Below, piece by piece: positions 44,940 to 56,884 of a stretch of DNA of 64,000 nucleotides. How positions within the stretch are numbered: position 1 is the first letter of the stretch; every line of letters starts with the position of its first letter. The stretch lies in the NCBI RefSeq assembly GCF_027474405.1, contig NZ_CP114871.1, positions 2,675,001 to 2,739,000 of the forward strand, read 5' to 3'. The notes under the pieces were generated by a model. That model was not told where the DNA came from. It ran no database searches and saw only the letters and a program-made list of their open reading frames with translations. Position numbers and translations under genes: made by a program. This DNA is from Caulobacter sp. NIBR2454 (lineage in GTDB: Bacteria > Pseudomonadota > Alphaproteobacteria > Caulobacterales > Caulobacteraceae).

Positions 44940-44970
44940 AAAGGCGGCGGTGATGATCACCGCCGCCTTT
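44940..44970 (-). terminator. Terminator of ettA
   Basis: Inverted repeat AAAGGCGGCGGTGA-TGA-TCACCGCCGCCTTT with a run of A on the left, read as U-tract on the leftward transcript. It lies 21 bases beyond the ettA stop. Confidence 0.85.
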
Positions 44971-44990
44971 CTGCATAAGGGATCGCGCGC

Positions 44991-46658
<1,668 letters not shown>

Positions 46659-46881
46659 GGGGGCGCCGTCGCTCGCTTCTTCTGATTTTCGGAGTTGCGC
46701 TCAGATAGCGGTGCGGAGCCGCAAGCGCAACGTATGCGGCGCTTTGGACACAGTTATGAACCGTCGTTCGTCCATGACCTTTGGGTCGTAAAAGCGTGGC
46801 CGTAACGTCATAGACCACTGCTAGCTCACGCACCCGATAGGCGGCGCGCCTCCCTGCGCCGTCCTGCAAGTCGGGGATTCC

Positions 46882-49158
46882 ATGAAAAACCATCTGATCG
46901 CCAGCGCCGCCGTCGGCGCCCTGCTCAGCTTCACCGCCGCCAGCGCCTTCGCCGCCGAGGCCGCGGACGCCGCGGCAGAGATCGAAGAAGTCGTCATCCT
47001 GGGCCAGGGCCAGTCGCGCCAGGTCCAGACCGTCAAGGCCGAGGAGCTGGCGCTGGAAGCCGCCGGCACCAGCCCGCTCAAGGCGCTCGAGAAGCTGCCA
47101 GGGGTCAACGTTCAGTCGGCCGACGCCTTCGGCGCCTATGAGTGGTCGACGGGCATCTCGATCCGCGGCTTCAACCAGGGCCAGCTGGGCTTCACCCTGG
47201 ACGGTGTGCCGCTGGGCGACATGAGCTATGGCAACCACAACGGCCTGCACATCAGCCGCGCCATCACCAACGAGAACGTCGGCCGCGTGGACCTGTCGCA
47301 GGGCGCCGGTTCGCTGGCCACGGCCTCGACCTCGAACCTGGGCGGCACGCTGCAGTTCTTCTCGCGCGATCCGTCGGAGACGTTCGGCGGCATGGCCAGC
47401 CTGACGGGCGGTTCGGAGAACATGCACCGCGCCTTCCTGCGTCTGGAAAGCGGCGCCATCGCGCCTCTGGGCGGCCTGCGCGCCTACGCCTCCATCGTCG
47501 ATCAGAAGACCGACAAGTGGAAAGGCGGCTCCGAGCAGAAGCAGCGTCAGTACGACGTCAAGGCCGTGCTGCCGATCGGTGAAGGCAAGCTGAGCGCCTT
47601 CTACAACCACTCGGAGCGCCGCGAGCAGGACTACCAGGACATGTCGTTCGAGATGATCAATCGTCTCGGCCGCGACTGGGACAACACCGTGCCCAACTGG
47701 GGTCTCGCGATCGCCGCGGCGGCCGCCTACAACACCGGCCGCCCCCTGCCCGCCCCGTTCGCCACGGTGGACGACGCCTACTACGCCGGCGCCGGCATCC
47801 GTGACGACAGCCTCTACGGCGCCAGCCTGGACATGCCGGTGGGCGAGAACCTGGACATCCACGTCCAGGGCTATGGCCACACCAACGAGGGCCAGGGCCT
47901 GTGGTACACGCCGTATCTGGTGTCGCCGGGCTTCGGCACGCCGGGCTCAAACGCCGCCCCGCTGTCGATCCGCACCACCGAGTATGACATCGACCGCAAG
48001 GGCTTCATCGGCGGCCTGACCTATCGCATCGCCGGCCATGAGATCAGCGGCGGCCTGTGGCTGGAGAAGAACGACTTCAACCAGGCTCGCCGGTTCTACG
48101 CCGAGACCCTGTCGGCCCCGTCGCGCGACGCCCTGGACTTCCAGTCCAACCCCTTCGCCACCCAGTGGCAGTACAAGTTCGAAACCACCACCACCCAGGC
48201 CTACATCCAGGACGTCTGGACGGTCACCGACGCACTGAAGGTCAACTTCGGCTTCAAGTCGGTGAAGGTGGAGAACGAGGTCGCCACCATCGTCGGCTCG
48301 CCGCTGGCCGGGACCATCGAGTCCAAGGACAACTTCCTGCCGCAGGTGGGCGCGGTCTACAAGTTCACCCCCGACCTGGAAGTGTTCGGCGGCTACACCG
48401 AGAACATGGCCGCCTTCGTTTCGGCCGCGACCTCGGGCCCGTTCGGTTCGCAGAACCAGGCGGCCGTGAACTACATCGCCGACAACCTGGACCCCGAAAC
48501 CTCCAAGACCTTCGAAGGCGGCCTGCGCTATCGCAACAGCCGCTTCCAAGGCGTGATCGCGGCCTACAAGGTGGACTTCAACGACCGTCTGGTCAGCGCC
48601 CAGACCGCCTCGCCGATCCTCGGCCTGCCGGCGGTGCTGTCGAACGTGGGTTCGGTGGAGACCAAGGGCATCGAAGTGGCGGGCGAGTTCCGCATCACCG
48701 ACGACTGGTCGCTGTACGGCGCCTACAGCCTGAACAGCTCCAAGTACCAGGACAACGTCATCAACGCGAACGGCTCGGTCGCCTCGGCGACCAAGGGCAA
48801 GACCGTGGTCAACACGCCGGAAAACAGCGTGAAGGCCGAGCTGTCCTATGACAATGGCGGCCTCTACGCCAAGCTGTCGGGCGTCTATACGGACGAGCGC
48901 TACTACACCTACGAGAACGTCGGCGGGAAGGTCGATGGCGCGCTCGTGGCCGATCTGGTGATGGGCTACCGCTTCTCGGGCGGCCCGCTGCTGGAAGGCC
49001 TGGAAGTGCAGGCCAACGTCACCAACCTGTTCGACAAGGACTACATCTCCACGGTCGGCTCGGGCGGTTACACCAACCGCGACCTGGCGGGCACGACCAT
49101 GACCCTGCTGCCGGCGCCGCCGCGCCAGGTGTTCTTCACCATCAAGAAGAGCTTCTGA
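46882..49158 (+). CDS. TonB-dependent receptor, probable phosphate-compound uptake
   Basis: 758 residues. Signal peptide ending ASAFAAEA, TonB box-like EEVVILGQGQ, plug with EKLPGVNVQ and SIRGFNQGQLGFTLDG, barrel ending PAPPRQVFFTIKKSF. It is followed, after a terminator, by a PhoD-type phosphatase, so import of a phosphate ester or a compound released by it is plausible but not shown. The 223 bases upstream hold no gene and no clear Pho box. Confidence 0.93.
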   Translation: MKNHLIASAAVGALLSFTAASAFAAEAADAAAEIEEVVILGQGQSRQVQTVKAEELALEAAGTSPLKALEKLPGVNVQSADAFGAYEWSTGISIRGFNQGQLGFTLDGVPLGDMSYGNHNGLHISRAITNENVGRVDLSQGAGSLATASTSNLGGTLQFFSRDPSETFGGMASLTGGSENMHRAFLRLESGAIAPLGGLRAYASIVDQKTDKWKGGSEQKQRQYDVKAVLPIGEGKLSAFYNHSERREQDYQDMSFEMINRLGRDWDNTVPNWGLAIAAAAAYNTGRPLPAPFATVDDAYYAGAGIRDDSLYGASLDMPVGENLDIHVQGYGHTNEGQGLWYTPYLVSPGFGTPGSNAAPLSIRTTEYDIDRKGFIGGLTYRIAGHEISGGLWLEKNDFNQARRFYAETLSAPSRDALDFQSNPFATQWQYKFETTTTQAYIQDVWTVTDALKVNFGFKSVKVENEVATIVGSPLAGTIESKDNFLPQVGAVYKFTPDLEVFGGYTENMAAFVSAATSGPFGSQNQAAVNYIADNLDPETSKTFEGGLRYRNSRFQGVIAAYKVDFNDRLVSAQTASPILGLPAVLSNVGSVETKGIEVAGEFRITDDWSLYGAYSLNSSKYQDNVINANGSVASATKGKTVVNTPENSVKAELSYDNGGLYAKLSGVYTDERYYTYENVGGKVDGALVADLVMGYRFSGGPLLEGLEVQANVTNLFDKDYISTVGSGGYTNRDLAGTTMTLLPAPPRQVFFTIKKSF

Positions 49159-49175
49159 TCCAGGCGATCACAGCG

Positions 49176-49206
49176 AAGGCCGGGGAGTTCGCTCCCCGGC
49201 CTTTTC
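49176..49206 (+). terminator. Terminator or attenuator between TonB receptor and phoD-like gene
   Basis: AAGGCCGGGGAG-TTCG-CTCCCCGGCCTT followed by TTCTATT. Strong stem and U-tract 17 bases after the receptor stop and only 16 before the next ATG; it may lower downstream expression rather than end the operon. Confidence 0.8.
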
Positions 49207-49222
49207 TATTGGAGTCACGCAC

Positions 49223-50326
49223 ATGTCCGATCTGAACCGCCGCTCCGCCCTGGGCCTTGGCGTCGCCGCCGCGGCCGTCGTCAGCGCACCGACCCGCGCC
49301 GCCGACCGCACCGATGACCGGCCGCTGACCCGCATCGCCTTCGGCTCCTGCGCCAACCAGGACAAGGACCAGCCGATCTGGGACGCGGTGCTGGCGGCCA
49401 GGCCGGACCTCTTCATCTTCCTGGGCGACAACATCTATGCCGACACCCGCGACCCGGCGGTGATGGCGGCCAAGTACGCCAAGCTGGCTGCCAAGCCGGG
49501 CTTTCAGAGGCTGAAGGCCTCCGTCCCGCTGATGGCGATCTGGGACGACCACGACTACGGCGAGAACGACGCCGGCGGCGAATATCCGATGAAGGAAGAG
49601 TCGCGTCGCCAGTTCTGCGACTTCTGGGGCGAGGCGGCGACATCGCCCCGCCGCACGCGCGAGGGCGTTCATACGGCCGCCATCTTCGGTCCCGCCGGAC
49701 GGCGCGTGCAGATCATCCTGCCGGACCTGCGCTGGAACCGCACTCCGCTAGAGAAGATCGATCTGGCCGGCGCCGACTACAAGGCCTGGGCGACGGCGAA
49801 GGCCGATAAGGGCGCCCCGGTCCCCGGCCCCTACGCCCGCAATCCGGACCAGGCGGCGACCATGATCGGCGAGGCGCAATGGCGCTGGCTGGAAGAAGAG
49901 CTGGCGCGGCCGGTCGACCTGCGCATCCTCGGCTCCAGCCTGCAGGTGCTGGCCGATTTCGCGGGGTGGGAGAGCTGGGTGAACTACGCCCGCGACCATC
50001 AGCGGCTGTTCGAGACGATCCGCCGGACACGCGCCGAGGGGCTGTTCTGCATCAGCGGCGACACCCACTATGGCGAGATTTCACGGCTGGACGTGAACAC
50101 CCCCTACCCCCTCTGGGACATCACCTCCTCAGGGCTGACGGAGGTTTGGCCGGTCACGCCGCCCAACGCCCTTCGCCAGGGTCAGGTGCTTCGCGAGCAG
50201 AACTTCGGGCTGATCGAAATCGACTGGCGGCCCGCCCGGCCGACAGCGCGGATCGAGGTGCGCGATGTGACCGGCGCGCCCCGGCTTTCGACCGTCATCG
50301 ACACCGCCGCCTTGCGCATCCGCTAG
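49223..50326 (+). CDS. PhoD-like alkaline phosphatase / metallophosphoesterase
   Basis: 367 residues. Tat signal (NRRSALGLGVAAAAVVSAPTRA), so it is exported folded with metals. Metal-binding motifs in order: FGSCANQ, FLGDNIYAD, AIWDDHDYGEND, and ISGDTHYGEIS. Close to PhoD family alkaline phosphatases/phosphodiesterases, shorter than Bacillus PhoD and without its N-terminal beta domain. It probably releases phosphate or an alcohol from esters in the periplasm, working with the upstream receptor. Confidence 0.9.
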   Translation: MSDLNRRSALGLGVAAAAVVSAPTRAADRTDDRPLTRIAFGSCANQDKDQPIWDAVLAARPDLFIFLGDNIYADTRDPAVMAAKYAKLAAKPGFQRLKASVPLMAIWDDHDYGENDAGGEYPMKEESRRQFCDFWGEAATSPRRTREGVHTAAIFGPAGRRVQIILPDLRWNRTPLEKIDLAGADYKAWATAKADKGAPVPGPYARNPDQAATMIGEAQWRWLEEELARPVDLRILGSSLQVLADFAGWESWVNYARDHQRLFETIRRTRAEGLFCISGDTHYGEISRLDVNTPYPLWDITSSGLTEVWPVTPPNALRQGQVLREQNFGLIEIDWRPARPTARIEVRDVTGAPRLSTVIDTAALRIR

Positions 50327-50334
50327 GGTTTTTG

Positions 50335-50359
50335 GGAACGAGGCCGGACCGAAGCCGTT
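50335..50359 (+). promoter_or_regulatory. SigT/EcfG-type general-stress promoter
   Basis: GGAAC at 50335, 16 bases, CGTT at 50356: the exact consensus of the alphaproteobacterial general-stress sigma factor (GGAAC-N16/17-CGTT). It lies 33 bases before the csbD ATG, and CsbD proteins are typical members of this regulon. Confidence 0.8.
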
Positions 50360-50391
50360 GAATCTCCGAGTTTTAACAAGGAGATGCCGTC

Positions 50392-50574
50392 ATGCATAAG
50401 GACGAAATCAAGGGTTCGGCCACCGACGTCAAGGGTAAGGTGAAGGAAGCCGCCGGCAAGGTGACCGGCAACGAACGCCTCGAAGCCGAAGGCCTCGCCG
50501 ATCAGGCCAAGGGCAACGTCCAGAAGGGCGTCGGCTCGATCAAGGAAGGCGTCAGAGACGTCCTCAAGAAGTAG
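50392..50574 (+). CDS. CsbD-family stress protein
   Basis: 60 residues of amphipathic repeat: KDEIKGSATDVKGKVKEAAG, then NERLEAEGLADQAKGN and VGSIKEGVRDV. Highly charged, no cysteine. CsbD proteins accumulate in osmotic, oxidative and stationary-phase stress, with unknown mechanism. AAGGAG precedes the ATG. The SigT-type promoter upstream and a hairpin terminator downstream make it a single-gene unit. Confidence 0.93.
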   Translation: MHKDEIKGSATDVKGKVKEAAGKVTGNERLEAEGLADQAKGNVQKGVGSIKEGVRDVLKK

Positions 50575-50578
50575 AGTT

Positions 50579-50600
50579 TAGGGCCCCTTTCGGGGCCCTA
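50579..50600. terminator. Hairpin after csbD
   Basis: TAGGGCCCC-TTTC-GGGGCCCTA, directly after the csbD stop and overlapping the last codon of the convergent symporter gene; likely serves csbD. Confidence 0.7.
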
Positions 50601-51842
50601 TTCATGTGGCGCCTTGCGGTAGGCCTCCACGTCGATCTCGTTCTCGAAACGGGCGACGGTGGTGGCCACCGCCAGGTTGCACGTGGCGTTCGGCACGGTG
50701 CGGATCATGTCCAGCAGTCGGTCGAACGGCAGGATGAAGCCGACGATCAACGCGGTTCGCTCATCAGGAATACCCAAGGTCGACAGCACCGCCGCCAGCA
50801 TGAACAGCGACGCGCTCGGCACCGGCGCGGTGCCCAGAGCAACCAGCGTCGCCGTGATCAGGATCATCACATACTGCACCGGCCCAAGCTCGACCCCGAG
50901 CACCTGGGCCGAGAACATGGCCAGCAGCCCGACATAAAGCGCGGTGCCGTCGCGCCCGATGCTGGCGCCCAGCGGCAGGACCGTCGAGATGATCGGCTTG
51001 CCGAGCTTCAGATTGCGCTCGGCCACCGTCATGGCCACGGGCAGGGTCGCCGAACTCGACGCCGTGGAGAACGCCACCACGATGGCGTCCAGGATGCTCA
51101 GATAGAACGGCGTCACCGGCAGACGCGCCACCAGCCGCAGTAGCAGGCCGTGGACGATCAGGCTCTGCACCGCCGAGGCGATCACCACGCATAGGGCCAA
51201 CAGGCCGATATTGATGAACACCGCCGGGCCGTTGGCGCCGATGGCCGTGGCCACTAGGCCGAAGACGCCGAAGGGCGCGACCTCCATCACGAACTTGACG
51301 ATGTGCAGCATCACCGCCGACGTGGCGTCCAGCACCGCCGCCAGGGGCGCGGCGCGCGGGCCGGCGACCAGGATTCCCGATCCCACGAAGATGGCGAAGA
51401 CGATGATCGCCAGCATGTCGCCGTCGGCCATGGCCTTGACCGGGTTGAGCGGGATCAGGCCCAGAAGCTGGTCGCCTATGGTGCGGCCAGGATCGATCAG
51501 CTGCGGCGCGGCCTTGGAGATATTGGCGCCGAAGCCCGGCTCGAAGATCGTGCCGACCCCCATGCCCACCGCCACCGCGACGGCCGCCGTGCAGACAAAC
51601 AGGGTGAGGGTTTTGGCGCCCAGGGAGCCCAGCCGCCGCGAGTCCGCCAGGGAGGCGACGCCAGCGGCGATCATGGTGAAGACCAGGGGCGCGACCACCA
51701 TGCGGATCAAGCGCACGAATATGTCGCCCAGGACCTTCACGTGGACGGCCTGCTCGCGGAACACGAGACCGACCGCCACCCCAAGCACCAGGGCCACAAG
51801 AATGCGCTTCCACAGGGGAACCGCGAACCACCACTTCAGCAT
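50598..51842 (-). CDS. Dicarboxylate/amino acid:cation symporter family (DAACS) with altered cation-site residues
   Basis: 414 residues, eight membrane helices and two re-entrant loops. Serine-rich hairpin ASSSATLPV and the helix 7 and 8 motifs are present but changed: the usual NMDGTALY reads GRDGTALY, and the helix 8 pattern RT-x-x-N-x-x-G-D reads RTVPNATCN, so the final Asp is Asn. In GltPh these Asn and Asp residues bind sodium. The protein may therefore use a different ion or substrate. Lone gene; no regulator beside it. Confidence 0.88.
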   Translation of the reverse strand: MLKWWFAVPLWKRILVALVLGVAVGLVFREQAVHVKVLGDIFVRLIRMVVAPLVFTMIAAGVASLADSRRLGSLGAKTLTLFVCTAAVAVAVGMGVGTIFEPGFGANISKAAPQLIDPGRTIGDQLLGLIPLNPVKAMADGDMLAIIVFAIFVGSGILVAGPRAAPLAAVLDATSAVMLHIVKFVMEVAPFGVFGLVATAIGANGPAVFINIGLLALCVVIASAVQSLIVHGLLLRLVARLPVTPFYLSILDAIVVAFSTASSSATLPVAMTVAERNLKLGKPIISTVLPLGASIGRDGTALYVGLLAMFSAQVLGVELGPVQYVMILITATLVALGTAPVPSASLFMLAAVLSTLGIPDERTALIVGFILPFDRLLDMIRTVPNATCNLAVATTVARFENEIDVEAYRKAPHE

Positions 51843-51949
51843 CGGTCTAAGCCCCCGACCGTGTGCATAACACTGGTCACAGTAGCGGTTGGTTTCCTGA
51901 CCGACGCAAGCGGCAAGCTAGGTTAATCCCCAGCTTGCCGCGCGTGAGT

Positions 51950-54481
<2,532 letters not shown>

Positions 54482-54546
54482 GGACGTATTCTCCCGGGAG
54501 CAGCCGGCGACCCGGCTTTCTTTGTGGCGTCAAGCTATGCGCGGTA

Positions 54547-54560
54547 TGACAACGCTGTCA
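54547..54560. promoter_or_regulatory. LacI-type operator upstream of the GH3 gene
   Basis: TGACAACGCTGTCA, an inverted repeat of TGACA/TGTCA, 66 bases before the GH3 ATG and beyond the end of the lacI-type gene. Near twin of the site at 56833. Confidence 0.75.
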
Positions 54561-54595
54561 ACGCGAACTGGCGCTATCGTTTCGACTGAAGCGTA

Positions 54596-55615
54596 TCAGG
54601 CCTTCAGCGGCTTTGTGGAATCGCGGACGACCAGTTCGAAGTCGAGCAGACGATTGGCGGGCGAGCCGTTGTCCGTCGTCATCTCGCCGCTGATCAGCAG
54701 ATCGGCGGCGGCGGCGGCCATGTTGGCGATGGGCTGACGGATGGTGGTCAGCTGCGGCCAGACCATGCGGGCGCTAGGGGTGTCGTCGAATCCGGCCACC
54801 GAAAGGTCGTCGGGCACGGTCAGGCGAAGCTGGTTGGCGGCCGCGATGACGCCCAGCGCCATGTCGTCGTTGGAGGCGAAGACGGCCGTCGGCCGCGCCT
54901 TGGCGCCCAGCAGAACCTTCGACGCCTCGAAGCCCGACTGGAACGAGAACCAGCCCTGCACGACCCAGTCCTCACGGACGCTCACGCCGTGCTTGCGCAT
55001 GGCCTCGCGAAAGCCCTCCTCGCGCAGATGCGAGGCGCCGTGGTCGGGGTGGCCCTTGATGAAGCCGATGTCGCGGTGGCCCAGGTCGATCAGATGGCTG
55101 GTCATCTCTTCGGCCGCGCGGCGATCGTCCATGTAGACATAGGCCGCTCGGTCGCGCTGACCATCCGGCGCCACGCGGACATAGGGAACCTGCGCCGCCT
55201 CCAGCGCGTCGAGCAGCACCGGGTTGTCGCAGACCGGCGGCGTCAGCAGCACGCCGTCCACCCGCAGGGTCGCCAGCATGGGGATCAGCTGCGCGCCGAA
55301 ATCGCTGGCGGTGGAATCCAGGGGTTCGACCAGCAGGTGATAGCCCTCCTCCCGGCAACGCAGCACCGCGCCCAGATGGACGTCGGCGTTGTAGGCCGGG
55401 CTGGGGTTATCGAAGAACACGCCGATCAGATAGGAGCGCGATCCCGCCAGGCTGCGGGCCGAGACATTGGGCTTGTAGTTGAGCTCGGAAACCGCGGCGA
55501 GCACCCGCTCGCGCGTGTCGTCCTTGACGTTCGGCTCGCGGTTCAGGACCCGCGAGACGGTCTTGATCGAGACGCCGGCCTTGGCCGCCACGTCGTTGAT
55601 TGTGATCGACCGCAC
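54596..55615 (-). CDS. LacI-family repressor
   Basis: 339 residues. N-terminal helix-turn-helix and hinge (TINDVAAKAGVSIKTVSRVL, then NVSARSLAGSRSYLIGVFF), sugar-binding domain of the periplasmic type. It sits between the glucosidase and glucokinase genes, all leftward, and two matching operators flank it, one before each. It most likely represses both and responds to a glucoside or glucose derivative. Confidence 0.95.
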   Translation of the reverse strand: MRSITINDVAAKAGVSIKTVSRVLNREPNVKDDTRERVLAAVSELNYKPNVSARSLAGSRSYLIGVFFDNPSPAYNADVHLGAVLRCREEGYHLLVEPLDSTASDFGAQLIPMLATLRVDGVLLTPPVCDNPVLLDALEAAQVPYVRVAPDGQRDRAAYVYMDDRRAAEEMTSHLIDLGHRDIGFIKGHPDHGASHLREEGFREAMRKHGVSVREDWVVQGWFSFQSGFEASKVLLGAKARPTAVFASNDDMALGVIAAANQLRLTVPDDLSVAGFDDTPSARMVWPQLTTIRQPIANMAAAAADLLISGEMTTDNGSPANRLLDFELVVRDSTKPLKA

Positions 55616-55623
55616 CTACCAAA

Positions 55624-55653
55624 CGCCCCCGCTGAACGCCCCCGCTGAACGCC
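55624..55653. repeat. Short tandem repeat before lacI
   Basis: CGCCCCCGCTGAA occurs twice back to back, with the first bases of a third copy, in the leader of the lacI-type gene. No known function; a slip-strand site is possible. Confidence 0.5.
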
Positions 55654-55700
55654 GCGAAGCTATGAAGGTCAGGCCGCCCCGTCAATCGCTCCGGCCAAGC

Positions 55701-56684
55701 TTAGCCGAGGGCGAGCAGCCGCGGCGCATGCGCCGCGCCCAGCAGAGTTGCGTAGGGCCGCAGGATGACCTTGACCGGAATGGCTTCCAGATAACCCCGG
55801 AATCGACCCTTGTCCTCGAAGCGCTCGCGGAACGGGCTGGCGTCCAGGATGTCCAGCATTCGCGGGGCGATGCCGCCGCCGATATAGACCCCGCCCTGCG
55901 CCCCGAAGGCCAGGGCCAGGTCGCCGGCCACCGAACCCAGAATGGCGCAGAAGCGGTTGACCGTGCGCAGGGCCGATGCGTCGCCTTCGACCGCGCGGCG
56001 GGTGATCTCGGCCGGGTCGCGATGCGGCGCCCCATTGCCGTCGATCTGGCACAGGGCGTCGTGCAGGTCGCACAGGCCCGGACCCGACAGGATGCGCTCG
56101 GTGGAGACGCGGCCGTACTTGCGCATCAGGATGCGCAGGATTTCGATCTCGACTTCATCAACCGGGGCGAAGGCCACGTGGCCGCCCTCGGTGGCCATGG
56201 CGGCGTGACCCGTCCCGTCGCGGCCCAGCGCCGAAACGCCAAAGCCCGTGCCTGGGCCAAGCACCGCGATGGTCTTCTGGTTCGAGACAATGGCGGGCCC
56301 GCCGATCTGATGCGTGTCGCCGGCCTCCAGCAGCGGCGCCGCCAGCGCCAGGGCGGCGTAGTCGTTGAGCAGGCGGGCGTCGTCGAAGCCCATGTCCACC
56401 AGGCCAGTCTCGGAAAGCTCCCAGTCCAGGTTGGTGAAGCGGATGGCGCCGTCGACGATCGGTCCGGCTACGGCGATCACCGCCAGGTGCGGGGGACGCT
56501 TCAGCCCGACCCGCTCCAGATAGGCGGCGACCGAATCCAGCGAGCGCGGATAGTCGCTGGTCAGATAGCCATGGGCGTCGAGGATTTCGGGCTTCTCGAC
56601 GCTGAGGTCGACAAGGCCGTAACGGGCGTTGGTGCCGCCGATATCGCCGACCAGAGCCAGCTGCTCGGGGGCACGGTCGGACAT
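55701..56684 (-). CDS. glk: Glucokinase
   Basis: 327 residues from MSDRAPEQLALVGDIGGTN. ROK-unlike bacterial glucokinase fold: ATP motif GDIGGTNARYG, LNDYAALAL, GPGTGFGVS and EGGHVAFAP (substrate Glu). It phosphorylates the glucose released by the glucosidase. The open frame continues 19 codons upstream (ATG 56741), but no ribosome site supports that start. A LacI-type operator is at 56833-56846, 150 bases before this start. Confidence 0.9.
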   Translation of the reverse strand: MSDRAPEQLALVGDIGGTNARYGLVDLSVEKPEILDAHGYLTSDYPRSLDSVAAYLERVGLKRPPHLAVIAVAGPIVDGAIRFTNLDWELSETGLVDMGFDDARLLNDYAALALAAPLLEAGDTHQIGGPAIVSNQKTIAVLGPGTGFGVSALGRDGTGHAAMATEGGHVAFAPVDEVEIEILRILMRKYGRVSTERILSGPGLCDLHDALCQIDGNGAPHRDPAEITRRAVEGDASALRTVNRFCAILGSVAGDLALAFGAQGGVYIGGGIAPRMLDILDASPFRERFEDKGRFRGYLEAIPVKVILRPYATLLGAAHAPRLLALG

Positions 56685-56832
56685 GGTCTCACGAACTCGA
56701 TCAAGCATGGCTTCGGTCATCAAAACTGGTCGAAGAGGCATAGCGCCGTGACTCGGCGTTCAAGGGGGCTCTGGGACACAGCCTTGGTGTTCATCATGGA
56801 CGTTTCCCGCTGTCCCGTCTTTGTCGTACTTA

Positions 56833-56846
56833 TGACAGCGCTGTCA
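56833..56846. promoter_or_regulatory. LacI-type operator upstream of glucokinase
   Basis: TGACAGCGCTGTCA, a perfect palindrome. It differs in one base from the site at 54547-54560. It precedes glk, in the gap after the hybrid kinase gene. Confidence 0.75.
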
Positions 56847-56884
56847 CCCATAACCGGGGCGCGGGAGCTAGGCCAGCAAAACTT

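Noticed and set aside
46659..46881. Pho box before the TonB receptor / phoD pair
   Set aside because: No tandem CTGTCAT-like sites at the right spacing could be seen.
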